Notes: generated from the letters alone by a model not told the origin. Positions 1-9,506 are shown, counted from the stretch's first letter. The stretch: DNA of 64,000 nucleotides from Hyphomicrobiales bacterium (GCA_900470155.1 UBZT01000021.1:1-64000); one strand, 5' to 3'. A program made the numbers and translations.

Positions 1-1097
1 ATCGGCTCGTCATTGGCGCGGCCAGCAGCGATCGCCGCTGCAATCTTTTCCGCGGCCAGCATGCCCGACAGCACGGCATTATGGCTGCCCTTGATACGGG
101 GCACGTTGACGAGACCGGCGGAACAGCCGATCAGCGCGCCGCCCGGGAAGGAGAGTTTTGGCACCGACTGGTATCCGCCTTCGGTAATCGCGCGGGCGCC
201 GTAGGACAGGCGCTTAGCCCCCTCGAAGGTCTTGGCAATCGCCGGATGCGTCTTGAAACGCTGGAATTCCTCGAAGGGGTAGAGATAGGGGTTCTTGTAG
301 TTCAGGTGCACGACGAAGCCGACGGCGACCATGTTGTCTTCGAGGTGGTAGAGGAAGGAGCCGCCACCGGTCTTCATGCCGAGCGGCCAGCCGAAGGAGT
401 GCTGGACCAGACCCGGCTTGTGGTGCTCGGGCTTGACCTGCCAGAGTTCCTTCAGGCCGATGCCATACTTCTGCACATCGCTTTCACCGGAGAGGTCGAA
501 CTTGGCGATCAGCTGCTTGGCGAGCGAGCCGCGCACACCTTCGCCGATCAACACATATTTGCCGAGCAGTTCCATACCGCGCGTATAGGCCGGACCCGGC
601 TCACCGTTCTTCTCGATGCCCATATCGCCGGTCGCCACACCGATGACGGCGCCCTCATCGTTGTAGAGCACTTCGGATGCTGCAAAGCCCGGATAGATTT
701 CGACGCCGAGCGCTTCTGCATGGGCGCCCAGCCAACGACAGACATTGCCGAGCGAGACGATGTAGTTGCCGTGATTGTTCATCAGCGGCGGCATCAGCAT
801 GTTGGGCAGGCGGACCGAGCCGGCGGGTCCGAGGAAGAGGAACTGGTCGTCGGTAACGGGCGTCTTGAAGGGATGATCGGCCTCTTCGCGCCAGCCGGGG
901 ATCAGCCGGTCAACACCGACTGGATCGACCACGGCACCGGACAGGATATGCGCGCCGACTTCCGGGCCCTTCTCAAGCACCACGACGGTCAGATCCGGAT
1001 TGACCTGTTTCAGCCGGATTGCCGCCGACAGACCCGCGGGGCCTGCGCCCACGATCACGACGTCGAATTCCATACTTTCGCGTTCAGGCAGTTCCAA
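1..1097 (-). CDS. Electron transfer flavoprotein-ubiquinone oxidoreductase, partial (C-terminus outside window)
   Basis: This enzyme takes electrons from reduced ETF and passes them to the membrane quinone pool. About 365 N-terminal residues are visible; the family is usually near 550. The dinucleotide-binding motif GAGPAG lies at residues 17-22, in a context typical of bacterial ETF-QO (the preceding ELPERESMEFDVV stretch). I chose the TTG start because GAGGAA sits 7 bases upstream; the first ATG is 8 codons further in. It lies 67 bases downstream of the fadB-like gene on the same strand, so it probably ends that operon and disposes of electrons from acyl-CoA or amine dehydrogenation, including that of the EtfAB encoded at 32-34 kb. 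Confidence 0.85.
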   Translation of the reverse strand, partial: MELPERESMEFDVVIVGAGPAGLSAAIRLKQVNPDLTVVVLEKGPEVGAHILSGAVVDPVGVDRLIPGWREEADHPFKTPVTDDQFLFLGPAGSVRLPNMLMPPLMNNHGNYIVSLGNVCRWLGAHAEALGVEIYPGFAASEVLYNDEGAVIGVATGDMGIEKNGEPGPAYTRGMELLGKYVLIGEGVRGSLAKQLIAKFDLSGESDVQKYGIGLKELWQVKPEHHKPGLVQHSFGWPLGMKTGGGSFLYHLEDNMVAVGFVVHLNYKNPYLYPFEEFQRFKTHPAIAKTFEGAKRLSYGARAITEGGYQSVPKLSFPGGALIGCSAGLVNVPRIKGSHNAVLSGMLAAEKIAAAIAAGRANDEP

Positions 1098-1164
1098 TTT
1101 GCGCTTCCTCTATACTAATTCACGAACCTTCGCGGGATCCGAACATAGGATTTTGCTTTCGCTA

Positions 1165-3231
1165 TCAAGCGTGCGTTGTCAGGCAGGAGAAGTTGCCTGC
1201 TACGACCGCCCTTTGAAGCCCTGTACAGGGCGGGTCAGCCAGGCCATCCGCCGCCAGCGTCGTCAGCGCCTTTACAATATCGACAAGACCGCGAGACTCG
1301 GCGTAGCGCATCGGGCCGCCGCGCCAGCGCGGAAAGCCATAGCCGTGGATTTTGACGAGATCGATGTCCGCGGGGCGCAGAGCCACACCCTCTTCCAAAA
1401 TACGGCAGGCTTCGTTGACCATGGGCAGCACGATCGCATCCGCCAGCCGCTCGGCATCGAGACTGAGATGCGGGCTGTCCCCCGCCTGCTCGGTGATGAT
1501 GGCGGCCACCGCTTCGGACGGCTGGGGCGTGCGGTTGCCGGGCGTGTAGTCGTACCAGCCGCCTTGCGTCTTCTGGCCGAGGCGGCCGGCGGCGCAGAGG
1601 CGTTCGGCGACGGGGGCAAAGGGCGTTTCGCCACGGGCGCGGGCGGCCTTGCGTTGGAAGGCGGCAATGTCGAGGCCGCCGAGATCCTGTGCCTCGAAAG
1701 GCCCCATGGGCAGGCCGAAGGCGCGCATGGCGGCATCCACCTCCGCAGGTGTTGCACCGGCGAGCAGCAGGCGCTCGGCCTGGGCGCGCGTCACCTTCAG
1801 GATGCGGTTGCCGATGAAGCCGTCGCAGATGCCAGCGCGAACCGGGATCTTGCCGAGCAGGCGGGCGAGCGCAAATCCCGTCGCCAGCACATCCCCGGCC
1901 GTGTTGGTGGTCGGCACGATTTCGAGAAGCTTCATCACATGGGCCGGGCTGAAGAAATGCAGCCCGAGGAAGCGCTCCGGATTACCGATGCCGGAGGCGA
2001 TCTCGGCGGGATCGAGATAGGAGGTGTTGGTGGCGAGCACAGCATCCGGCCGGCAGACGGCGGACAGCTTCTCGAAGACGGCGCGCTTGACCGCGAGATC
2101 CTCGAACACCGCCTCGACGACAAGGTCCGTTTCGGCCAGTATGGCGTAGTCGTCGCTCGCGGTAACGGCGGCAAGGCGCGCCTCGGCCTCGGCCGGTGAC
2201 ATCCGCCCGCGCTTGACCGCGCCGTCATAAATGCCGCGCAGATTGGCAAGGCCGCGGTCGGCCGCCTCTCTGTCCCGCTCGATCAGCACCACCGGCAGGC
2301 CGGCATCGCGCAGGGCAGCGGCAATGCCGGCGCCCATGGTGCCGCCGCCGATGACGGCTGCGGTGGACAGCGCCCGTGCCGTCACGCCCGCCAGTTCCGG
2401 CGGCCGGGGCGCGGCACGCTCGGCAAAGAACACATGCCGCAACGCCGCCGCCTCGCTGGAGGCGCGCAGCGACAGGAATGTCTCGCGCTCGAAAGCCATG
2501 GCCGATGCAAAATCGCGCATGCAGGCGGTCCGCAGCGAGGCGAGTGCGCGCAGCGGCGCGGCCTCCCCCTTTGCTTTTACGCTCACCTGGATCGCGGCCT
2601 TTTCCCAGGCGTCCGGCGCGGTCTCCGGGGCGGGGCGGCGGAACAGCGGAACGGGCCTGGGCTGACCGGCCGTCTCCTGCGCGAAGGCCATTGCCCCTAC
2701 CAGAAGATCACCGTCAATCAGTCGGTCGATGAGGTCGATGGCGAGCGCTTTCGGCGCCTTCACGGGCTTGCCCGTCGTGATCATGTCGATCGCCGCCTCA
2801 ACGCCGACCAGACGCGGTAGGCGCACCGTGCCGCCGGCGCCGGGAATGAGGCCGAGCCTGACTTCCGGCAGGCCGAGCGACGCGTCCGTGACGGCAAGGC
2901 GCCAGGCGCAGCCGAGCGCGATTTCCAGCCCGCCGCCCAGCGCGCTGCCGTGAATGGCCGCGATCCAGGGCTTGGCCGCCGACTCGATGGCCGCCACGAC
3001 ATCGGGCAGATGCGGAACTTCCGGCGGCTTGTCGAACTCGCTGACATCGGCCCCGGCAATGAAGGTGCGCCCGGCACAGGTGAGCAGGACGGCCTCGATA
3101 CCGGGCTCGGCATCGAGTGTGGCAACTGCATCGACCAGGCCCTGGCGTACGGCGCGCGCGAGTGCGTTGACGGGGGGATGATCGATGGTGACGACGGCGA
3201 TGGAGGCCTGACGGGTGATGGTGATGGTCAT
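1165..3231 (-). CDS. FadB-like bifunctional enoyl-CoA hydratase / 3-hydroxyacyl-CoA dehydrogenase
   Basis: 688 residues in the usual fused order: an N-terminal crotonase domain (about 1-190), an NAD-binding domain with GGGTMGAG near residue 300, and C-terminal 3HCDH domains. Both hydratase glutamates appear present (GGGLE and LPEVRLG), as does the dehydrogenase histidine in LHFFSP, so both activities should be intact. The ATG at 3231 is preferred over an in-frame TTG at 3240. The gene starts 5 bases after livF ends, which implies co-transcription. The phenylacetate cluster lacks separate paaF and paaH. I infer that this protein hydrates and oxidises the dehydroadipyl-CoA intermediates. A general fatty-acid role is the alternative. 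Confidence 0.85.
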   Translation of the reverse strand: MTITITRQASIAVVTIDHPPVNALARAVRQGLVDAVATLDAEPGIEAVLLTCAGRTFIAGADVSEFDKPPEVPHLPDVVAAIESAAKPWIAAIHGSALGGGLEIALGCAWRLAVTDASLGLPEVRLGLIPGAGGTVRLPRLVGVEAAIDMITTGKPVKAPKALAIDLIDRLIDGDLLVGAMAFAQETAGQPRPVPLFRRPAPETAPDAWEKAAIQVSVKAKGEAAPLRALASLRTACMRDFASAMAFERETFLSLRASSEAAALRHVFFAERAAPRPPELAGVTARALSTAAVIGGGTMGAGIAAALRDAGLPVVLIERDREAADRGLANLRGIYDGAVKRGRMSPAEAEARLAAVTASDDYAILAETDLVVEAVFEDLAVKRAVFEKLSAVCRPDAVLATNTSYLDPAEIASGIGNPERFLGLHFFSPAHVMKLLEIVPTTNTAGDVLATGFALARLLGKIPVRAGICDGFIGNRILKVTRAQAERLLLAGATPAEVDAAMRAFGLPMGPFEAQDLGGLDIAAFQRKAARARGETPFAPVAERLCAAGRLGQKTQGGWYDYTPGNRTPQPSEAVAAIITEQAGDSPHLSLDAERLADAIVLPMVNEACRILEEGVALRPADIDLVKIHGYGFPRWRGGPMRYAESRGLVDIVKALTTLAADGLADPPCTGLQRAVVAGNFSCLTTHA

Positions 3232-3236
3232 GCTGT

Positions 3237-3938
3237 TCAAAGTCCCAAATAGGCGGCGCGGATGCGCTCGTCGGCAATCAGTTCGGCGGCGGGTCCGGCC
3301 ATGGTGATCCGCCCCGTCTCCATGACATAACCCCGGTCGGCGATGGAGAGCGCGCCGAAGGCGTTCTGTTCGACCAGCAGCACGGTGACGCCGAGGCTTT
3401 TCAGGCCTTTGACGACCTCGAAGATCTGGGTGACGAGCAGCGGCGCCAGCCCCATGCTGGGCTCATCGAGAAGCAGGCAGGATGGACGGCCCATGAGCGC
3501 GCGGGCAATGGCCAGCATCTGCTGCTGGCCGCCGGAGAGGCCACCGGCCGCAAGGTTTCGCTTCTGCTTCAGGATCGGAAACATCGCGAAGGCATCCTGC
3601 ATGTCGCGCTCCACCAGCTGATCGCGGAAGAGATAGGCGCCGAGTCGCAGATTGTCCTCCACCGAGAGATTGGTGAAGATCTGCCGTCCTTCCGGCGACT
3701 GCGCGATGCCGCGCTGGAGACGGGCGTGGGCGGGCACGGTCGTCAGTGCCTCGCCACGGAAGACGATGGAGCCGGCCGTGACCGGCTGAATGCCCGATAG
3801 GCATTTCAGAAGCGTTGTCTTGCCGGCACCATTGGCGCCGACCACCGTGACGATCTCGCCGGAGGCCACCTCGAGATCGAGGCCGTGCAGCACCTCGATA
3901 CGGCCGTAGCGCGAGCGCAATCCCTCAACTGTCAGCAT
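3237..3938 (-). CDS. livF: Branched-chain amino acid-type ABC transporter ATP-binding protein LivF
   Basis: 233 residues, the normal length for LivF. It has Walker A (GANGAGKTT), the signature LSGGQQQML and Walker B LLLDEPSMGL. I chose the start at MLTVEG because an upstream in-frame extension overlaps livG and is not conserved in character; the chosen start still overlaps livG by 14 bases. Fifth gene of paaN-livKHMGF. This family carries branched-chain amino acids, amides, urea and also aromatic acids. Its position between paaN and the beta-oxidation gene suggests an aromatic acid such as phenylacetate, which is an inference. Confidence 0.88.
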   Translation of the reverse strand: MLTVEGLRSRYGRIEVLHGLDLEVASGEIVTVVGANGAGKTTLLKCLSGIQPVTAGSIVFRGEALTTVPAHARLQRGIAQSPEGRQIFTNLSVEDNLRLGAYLFRDQLVERDMQDAFAMFPILKQKRNLAAGGLSGGQQQMLAIARALMGRPSCLLLDEPSMGLAPLLVTQIFEVVKGLKSLGVTVLLVEQNAFGALSIADRGYVMETGRITMAGPAAELIADERIRAAYLGL

Positions 3939-4710
3939 GGATGGCCTCCGCTGCCTGGGCGCCAAGATAGGCTTCGATGACGCGGGCATTGCGGGCCACC
4001 GCCGCCGGCTCGCCTTCGGCAATCTTTTCGCCATGGTCGAGAACGACGATATGGTTGGAAATGCGCATGACCATCTTCATGTCATGCTCAACCAGAAGGA
4101 TTGCCACTCCTTCCGATGCGACAGCGGCGATGAGATGGTCGATCTCTTCCGTCTCCACCGCATTGCAGCCAGCCGCCGGCTCGTCCAAAAGCAGGACGCG
4201 CGGATTGAGCGCTAAGGCCCGCGCAATTTCCAGTCGCTTCAGCGCGCCGTAGGACAGCGCTCCCGCCTCCTGTTCGGCGGCGCGACCGAGGCCCACACGA
4301 TCGAGCAGGCGACGCGCATTTTCGGCTGCTATCCGGCTGCGCCGCCGCGTGGCGGGCAGCGCCAGCAGATCGGCAAGAACCGAGCCGCGTTCGGAGAGAT
4401 GATGGCCCACCATGGCGTTCTCCAAGACGGTCATGTTCTGGAAGATCTGCAGGTTCTGGAAGGTGCGCGAAAGACCGCGTTGCGCGAGCCGATGCGGCGG
4501 CATACGCGTCACGTCCTCGCCATCCAGCATCACGCGGCCGCGCCCGGGCAGGTAGGCGCCAGAGATCATGTTGAACAAAGTCGTCTTGCCGGCGCCGTTC
4601 GGGCCGATGATGGAGACGACCTCGCCCGGCTTCAGGCTGAAGCTGACATCGTGGACGGCGCGCAGCCCGCCAAAATCAATGCCCAGCCCCTCGATCTGCA
4701 ACAGGCTCAT
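3925..4710 (-). CDS. livG: Branched-chain amino acid-type ABC transporter ATP-binding protein LivG
   Basis: 261 residues. Walker A is GPNGAGKTTLFNM, there is a Walker B with LLLDEPAAG, and the C-terminal region is the LivG type (HDMKMVM, then the AYLG end), which separates it from LivF. Its ATG overlaps the livM stop by 4 bases (ATGA), so the two are translationally coupled. It supplies one of the two nucleotide-binding subunits of the importer encoded here. Confidence 0.88.
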   Translation of the reverse strand: MSLLQIEGLGIDFGGLRAVHDVSFSLKPGEVVSIIGPNGAGKTTLFNMISGAYLPGRGRVMLDGEDVTRMPPHRLAQRGLSRTFQNLQIFQNMTVLENAMVGHHLSERGSVLADLLALPATRRRSRIAAENARRLLDRVGLGRAAEQEAGALSYGALKRLEIARALALNPRVLLLDEPAAGCNAVETEEIDHLIAAVASEGVAILLVEHDMKMVMRISNHIVVLDHGEKIAEGEPAAVARNARVIEAYLGAQAAEAIHADS

Positions 4711-5669
4711 GGGCCCCTCCCCCGGATGCGCCGTGCCGCAGAGGGCAGCAGCCCCTCCGGCAGGAAGATCATCACCAGCATCATGATCAGGCCGAGCATC
4801 AGCTGCTCATACTCCTGAAACACCGTCAGAACCTGCGGCAGCATGGTCAGGATGGCCGCGCCGAAGATGGCGCCGATGACCGAGCCGGCGCCGCCCAGCA
4901 CGGTCATCGTCACCATTTCCACCGAATGCATGAAGCCGGCAATGTCAGGCGTGACGAACTTGTTCTGCAGCGCCAGCAGCGATCCCGCCACGGAGGCATA
5001 GACGGCGGAGATCACGAAGGCGACGAGCTTGTATCGGGCAACGTCGATGCCGACGGTGCGGGCCGCGATTTCCGAACCATGGACGGCGCGCAGGGCCCGG
5101 CCAGTGGGGCTGTTGTAGAGGTTGAGCGCCAGCCAGGCGCCGAGCAGAAGGACGAGACCGGAGAAGGCGTACCAGAAGACGGCATTCGACAAGTCGATGC
5201 CGATCGCCTTCAACAGGGCGCGCAGGCCGAGTTCCGGCACGGCCATACCATCCGGGCCGCCGGTGAGGCCAGTTTCGTTGGAGAGTACCATCGAGACCAG
5301 AATGCCGAAGCCGAGCGTTGCGACGGCGAGATAGTAACCCTTGAGCCGGAGGATCGGCCGCCCGACGAGATAGGCGATCAGCGCGGAGAGCACGGCGCCA
5401 AGCAGCGCCGAGAGGGCCGGATGCAGACCGAGATGGACCGGCGCTAGCGCGCAAGCATAGGCGCCGATCCCGGTAAAGCCGGCATGGCCGAGGCTGATCT
5501 GGCCGGCATGGCCGATGAGGATGACGAGACCTGTGACCGCGAGGCCGTTGACGAAGATCACCGCGCCGACGCGGTAGTAGAAGGTCGAGGGAAAGAAGAC
5601 CGGCGCCAGCAGCATGAGCGCTGCCAGCACGAGCATGGAGAGGGATGCACCGGAGAGCCGCATGGTCAC
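4707..5669 (-). CDS. livM: Branched-chain amino acid-type ABC transporter permease LivM
   Basis: 320 residues, strongly hydrophobic with many predicted membrane segments, and the conserved HAGQISLGHAGFTGIGAY stretch of LivM permeases near residue 55. The GTG start at 5669 overlaps the livH stop as GTGA; an ATG two codons in (5663) is the alternative. It is one of the two membrane subunits of the importer. Confidence 0.88.
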   Translation of the reverse strand: MTMRLSGASLSMLVLAALMLLAPVFFPSTFYYRVGAVIFVNGLAVTGLVILIGHAGQISLGHAGFTGIGAYACALAPVHLGLHPALSALLGAVLSALIAYLVGRPILRLKGYYLAVATLGFGILVSMVLSNETGLTGGPDGMAVPELGLRALLKAIGIDLSNAVFWYAFSGLVLLLGAWLALNLYNSPTGRALRAVHGSEIAARTVGIDVARYKLVAFVISAVYASVAGSLLALQNKFVTPDIAGFMHSVEMVTMTVLGGAGSVIGAIFGAAILTMLPQVLTVFQEYEQLMLGLIMMLVMIFLPEGLLPSAARRIRGRGP

Positions 5670-6538
5670 ACCCGATCCAGCGACTTGCGGCCGAAGAAAC
5701 CCTGCGGCATGGCGAAGAGAACGGCAAGGATGACGACGAACGCGGCCGCATCCTTGTATTGCGAGCTGATATAGCCGGCCGTCATGGCTTCGAGGATGCC
5801 GAGCACGAGACCGCCGACCAGTGCGCCGACCGGATTGCCCATGCCGCCGAGCATGGCCGCGGCAAAGCCCTTCAGCGCGAAGGCGAGGCCGACATCATAG
5901 CCGGTGAGCGTGATCGGCGTGACGAGCACGCCCGCCAGCGCACCGATGGCCGCCGACATGGCGAATGAGAGCGTCATGACGAAACGAGTGTTGATGCCGA
6001 CCAGCTGCGCGGCCATGGCATTGTTGGCGGTTGCCAGCACGGCGCGGCCGAGCAGAGTGCGCGTGAAGAAGATCCACAGGCAGAGGAAGATGGCGAGCGC
6101 CCCGGCGATGACCCAGAGGCTCTGCGGCAGGATGGTCGCCGTGCCGATCAGGATCGGCTGGTCGCCCGAGAAAGCGGGAAAGCGATGCAGCTGCTTGTCG
6201 AACACCAGCTGCGTCGTGCCGCGGATGAAGATGGACGCGCCGATCGTGATGATGATCAGCGAGACGACGGGCGCCCGGCGTGCCGGCCCGATGGCCAGCG
6301 TGTTGAGCGCCACGCCGACGGCGGCGGTCGCGACAATCGCGATGAGGGCTGCGACCGGCAGGGGAATGCCGGCGGAATGGGCGAAAAAGGTGATCATGCC
6401 GCCCAGCATGACGAATTCGCCTTGCGCAAAATTCACCACGTCGGAGGCGTTGTAGATGATGGTGAAGCCGAGAGCGACGAGCGCATAGACGGCGCCGACG
6501 GTGACCCCCGACAATAGAAATTGCAGCAGTTCCGGCAT
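5666..6538 (-). CDS. livH: Branched-chain amino acid-type ABC transporter permease LivH
   Basis: 290 residues with the LivH N-terminal pattern (a hydrophobic helix, then the YNASDVVNFAQGEF stretch) and multiple membrane helices. The start is set at MPELLQF, which matches family starts; a 29-codon in-frame upstream extension is proline- and arginine-rich and probably not translated. It follows livK after a gap of about 90 bases and overlaps livM. Confidence 0.88.
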   Translation of the reverse strand: MPELLQFLLSGVTVGAVYALVALGFTIIYNASDVVNFAQGEFVMLGGMITFFAHSAGIPLPVAALIAIVATAAVGVALNTLAIGPARRAPVVSLIIITIGASIFIRGTTQLVFDKQLHRFPAFSGDQPILIGTATILPQSLWVIAGALAIFLCLWIFFTRTLLGRAVLATANNAMAAQLVGINTRFVMTLSFAMSAAIGALAGVLVTPITLTGYDVGLAFALKGFAAAMLGGMGNPVGALVGGLVLGILEAMTAGYISSQYKDAAAFVVILAVLFAMPQGFFGRKSLDRV

Positions 6539-6628
6539 GAAGGCCTCCGCGTCGCGCCGGGCTTTTAGCCGGCAGCGCTGTGGGGTTTGGCCGGCGGCGC
6601 CTTTCGGACGCGCGCCGGCGGACACGCA

Positions 6629-7768
6629 TTACTCGACGATCTTCCAGCCGCCCTTTTCGATGGCGAGCATGCGGAAGGCCGAGAGATCGAGACCGAGATG
6701 GTCGGTCGGCGTCATGGTGACGGTGCCCGTCGTGCCGACGAGCCCGTTTGTGCCTTCGATCGCATCGCGAATGGCGGAGGGATCGCTGTTGCCAGCTCGC
6801 TTCAGCGCATCGACGAGGATGTGCAGCGCATCATGCGCATAGCCGCCGAAGGTCGAGACCGGCTTTCCGGTGGCCTTTTCGTAGGACGTCTTGTAGGCGA
6901 CCACCACGGCGCGCTGCGGATCGCTCTCCGGCAGCAGGTCGGCGACCAGAAGTGCGGTGCCCGGCAGGTGCACGCCTTCGGCCGCTTCCGGGCCGGCCAG
7001 CGTGATGAAACCGTCCGAGGCGACCCCGTGCGACTGGTAAAGCGGCAGGTCGACGGCAAGCTGCGCATAATTGCGCGTGACGATCGCCGGGCCCTGGCCG
7101 AAACCGGGGTTGAGCACCGCCTGAAGGCCGGGCTTGGCCTTGATATTGGTCAGCTGCGGCGTCATGTCGGCATCGCTCGGACCATAGGTCTCGTCGGCGA
7201 GCACCTCGATGCCGTAATCGCCGATGATCGCCAGGCACTGCTTGCGCATGGAGGCGCCGAAACCGTCGGAGCCGGAGATCATGCCGATCTTCTGGATCTG
7301 GCGCTTCTTCATGTCCTCGAAGATCTTAGCGCAAGCCATGCGGTCGGTGTGCGGCGTCTTGAACGTATACGGCTTGACGGGATCGATGATCTCGATGGCG
7401 CCGGCCAGCGAAATGAAGGGTACTTCGCCATCCTCGAAGACCGGGATCATCGCCATGGAGGTGCCTGTGGTCGTGCCGCCGATGACAGCCACGACCTCGT
7501 CGTCTTCCACCAGCCGGGTGGCGAAGGTGCGCGCCTTGTTGGGATCGCCACCATCGTCATAGAGAATGAGCTGCAGCGGCTCGCCATTCACGCCGCCGGC
7601 GGCGTTGATCTCCTCAACCAGCATCTTCAGCGTCTTGGCCTCGGGGTCGCCGAGGAACGAGGCCGGGCCGGTTTCGGACACGGAGGCGCCGATCTTGATG
7701 TCGGCGAGCGCCGGGCCGGCAAGGCCGAGAATCAGCGCCAGTGCGGTGGTGGTCAGTGTCAGTTTCAT
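6629..7768 (-). CDS. livK: Periplasmic substrate-binding protein of a Liv-type ABC transporter
   Basis: 379 residues. A clear signal peptide (positively charged start, hydrophobic core, cleavage probably after ALA near residue 22) leads into a type I periplasmic-binding fold, with the SETGP and INAAGGVNG motifs of the Leu/Ile/Val-binding family. A strong GGGAGGAG site precedes the ATG. It captures substrate for LivHMGF in the periplasm. It starts 46 bases after paaN ends on the same strand, which is the main reason to suspect an aromatic acid ligand rather than an amino acid. Confidence 0.85.
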   Translation of the reverse strand: MKLTLTTTALALILGLAGPALADIKIGASVSETGPASFLGDPEAKTLKMLVEEINAAGGVNGEPLQLILYDDGGDPNKARTFATRLVEDDEVVAVIGGTTTGTSMAMIPVFEDGEVPFISLAGAIEIIDPVKPYTFKTPHTDRMACAKIFEDMKKRQIQKIGMISGSDGFGASMRKQCLAIIGDYGIEVLADETYGPSDADMTPQLTNIKAKPGLQAVLNPGFGQGPAIVTRNYAQLAVDLPLYQSHGVASDGFITLAGPEAAEGVHLPGTALLVADLLPESDPQRAVVVAYKTSYEKATGKPVSTFGGYAHDALHILVDALKRAGNSDPSAIRDAIEGTNGLVGTTGTVTMTPTDHLGLDLSAFRMLAIEKGGWKIVE

Positions 7769-7814
7769 CTTGGTTTCTCCTCCCAGGAAGCCGTTGTCGA
7801 TTGGTCGTCTCTCC

Positions 7815-9470
7815 TCACGCCGCCGGGCGGCGCCACATCACAGTTCGGAACCGGTTGGCCACAAAGGCCGCATCCGTCAGGCTGGCATTGCCGGCGGGGT
7901 TGAGACCGGTGACGTGAAAATCGCTGAAAGCCGCGCTCTGGTTGACATAGATGCCGCCCGTCAAATTGACGGAGAGGTTGACGCCGGCACGCGCGAAGCG
8001 GTCGGCGGCGGCCTCGATCAAGGAATCCTCCTGCGCGTATAGCGCGGCGGTGATCGCACCGGCCTGTTCCGCGATGCGGGCTGCGCGCTCGATACCGTCC
8101 TCGACCGTGTCGACCGCTATGACGAAGGCGATGGGGCCGAACTGTTCGCGCTCATGAGCATCACTTTCTGCTGCATCGACGGCAACAAGCAGTGGCGTCG
8201 CGGTTCGTGCGTCGGGCGCACCGTCAATTGGAATGGACTCGCGCAGCACGGTCCCCATGTTGCGGGCCGCGGAAATCCGCTCAAGCGTTGCCGGGTTGGC
8301 GATTGCGCCACATATTCCGGCAGCGCGATCCGGGTCAGACAACAGCCTGTCGATAGCCGCAACAAGGCCTGCTGCAACGTCATGGAAGGGTTTCTGACCT
8401 TCATCGGTGCGGATCCCGCCACGCGGCACAAAGATGTTTTGCGGGGCAGTACACATCTGGCCGGAATAAAGACTAAGGGAAAATGCAATGTTGGCGCACA
8501 TCCCAGCAAAGTCGTCCGTCGCACCGACAACGATGGAGTTTACGCCGGCCTCTTCCGTGTAAACTTGGGCGGCGCCAGCATTGGCGCGGACCCAACCTCC
8601 GAACTGACTCGACCCTGTATAATCGATGATGGCCACCGATGGATGGCGCACGAGATCTTGCGTGATTTCCCGGCCAGGCTCATCTGCAGCCAGAAGCACC
8701 AAGTCAGCCGGAAAACCCTCCTCCACAAGCACAGTGCGGGCAACCTCTACGGTGATCGCCAGCGGTAGAATGGCCTTCGGATGAGGTTTGACGATGACGC
8801 TGTTTCCCGTCGCCAGACTGGCGAACAAACCTGGGTAGCTGTTCCACGTGGGGAACGTATTACAGCCGATGACCACTGAGACGCCCCGGGGCATGACGCG
8901 CCAATGCTTCTCAATGACTATTGCGCTGTTTCCTTGTGGCTTCCGCCAGACGACGCTGGATGGCGTGCGCGTCATTTCGGCATAAGCCTGGGCGACAGCC
9001 TCGAGTCCCCGATCCTGCGCATGCGGCCCACCGGCCTGAAACGCCATGGCAAATGGCTGGCCGGTGGTGTGCATGACGGCGTTCGCCATCTCGAAGCTTC
9101 TGACATTCAGCCGAGCCAGGATCTCGATACAGATGCCAACCCTCGCCTGCGGCGTTGCTGCAGCCCATGAACCTCCAGTTTCCGCTGAAGCCGAAACCAA
9201 TGTGGCAGCGGAAGCAGCCGGGTAGTTCACAAGCAGCGCTTGACCATACGGCGACACCTCGTTCCCGACGGTATATTCGAGCGGATGTCCTTTAAGAATG
9301 AATGGCGTGGATATCCGAGCGTTGAATGCGGCCAGCCCATCAGCCTTGGCTGTCTCACCATAAATCTTGCCGCTCGGCACCTCCGGATAGGGCGACCAGA
9401 AATCGCGTTCCGTCAAAGCATTCATGGCACGATCTAGTGTGCCTTGATGACGATCAAACAGTCGTGTCAT
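7815..9470 (-). CDS. paaN: Phenylacetate degradation protein PaaN (aldehyde dehydrogenase family)
   Basis: 551 residues of the PaaN branch of the aldehyde dehydrogenase superfamily. The catalytic cysteine region reads GQMCTAPQN, and the NAD-binding region follows a VVIGCNTFPTWNS stretch. The start at MTRLFDRH has GGAGGAG 8 bases upstream; the long upstream extension is not expected to be translated. The role is oxidation of the ring-opened semialdehyde in phenylacetyl-CoA breakdown, overlapping the N-terminal domain of PaaZ. It heads the liv operon and is divergent from paaG across a 101-base region with a palindrome. By eye, base composition drops from about 65-70% GC in the 3' third to roughly 55-60% upstream. 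Confidence 0.85.
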   Translation of the reverse strand: MTRLFDRHQGTLDRAMNALTERDFWSPYPEVPSGKIYGETAKADGLAAFNARISTPFILKGHPLEYTVGNEVSPYGQALLVNYPAASAATLVSASAETGGSWAAATPQARVGICIEILARLNVRSFEMANAVMHTTGQPFAMAFQAGGPHAQDRGLEAVAQAYAEMTRTPSSVVWRKPQGNSAIVIEKHWRVMPRGVSVVIGCNTFPTWNSYPGLFASLATGNSVIVKPHPKAILPLAITVEVARTVLVEEGFPADLVLLAADEPGREITQDLVRHPSVAIIDYTGSSQFGGWVRANAGAAQVYTEEAGVNSIVVGATDDFAGMCANIAFSLSLYSGQMCTAPQNIFVPRGGIRTDEGQKPFHDVAAGLVAAIDRLLSDPDRAAGICGAIANPATLERISAARNMGTVLRESIPIDGAPDARTATPLLVAVDAAESDAHEREQFGPIAFVIAVDTVEDGIERAARIAEQAGAITAALYAQEDSLIEAAADRFARAGVNLSVNLTGGIYVNQSAAFSDFHVTGLNPAGNASLTDAAFVANRFRTVMWRRPAA

Positions 9471-9506
9471 GTCTATGCGCTCCTCCACGTCATGAAAATA
9501 TAATTG

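Noticed and set aside
81..1118. Long plus-strand open frame of 345 codons
   Set aside because: It is antisense to the ETF-QO gene, whose protein is clearly recognisable; GC-rich coding DNA produces such mirror frames.
6587..7903. Long plus-strand open frame of 438 codons
   Set aside because: It mirrors livK on the opposite strand, is rich in arginine and histidine, and has no family signature.
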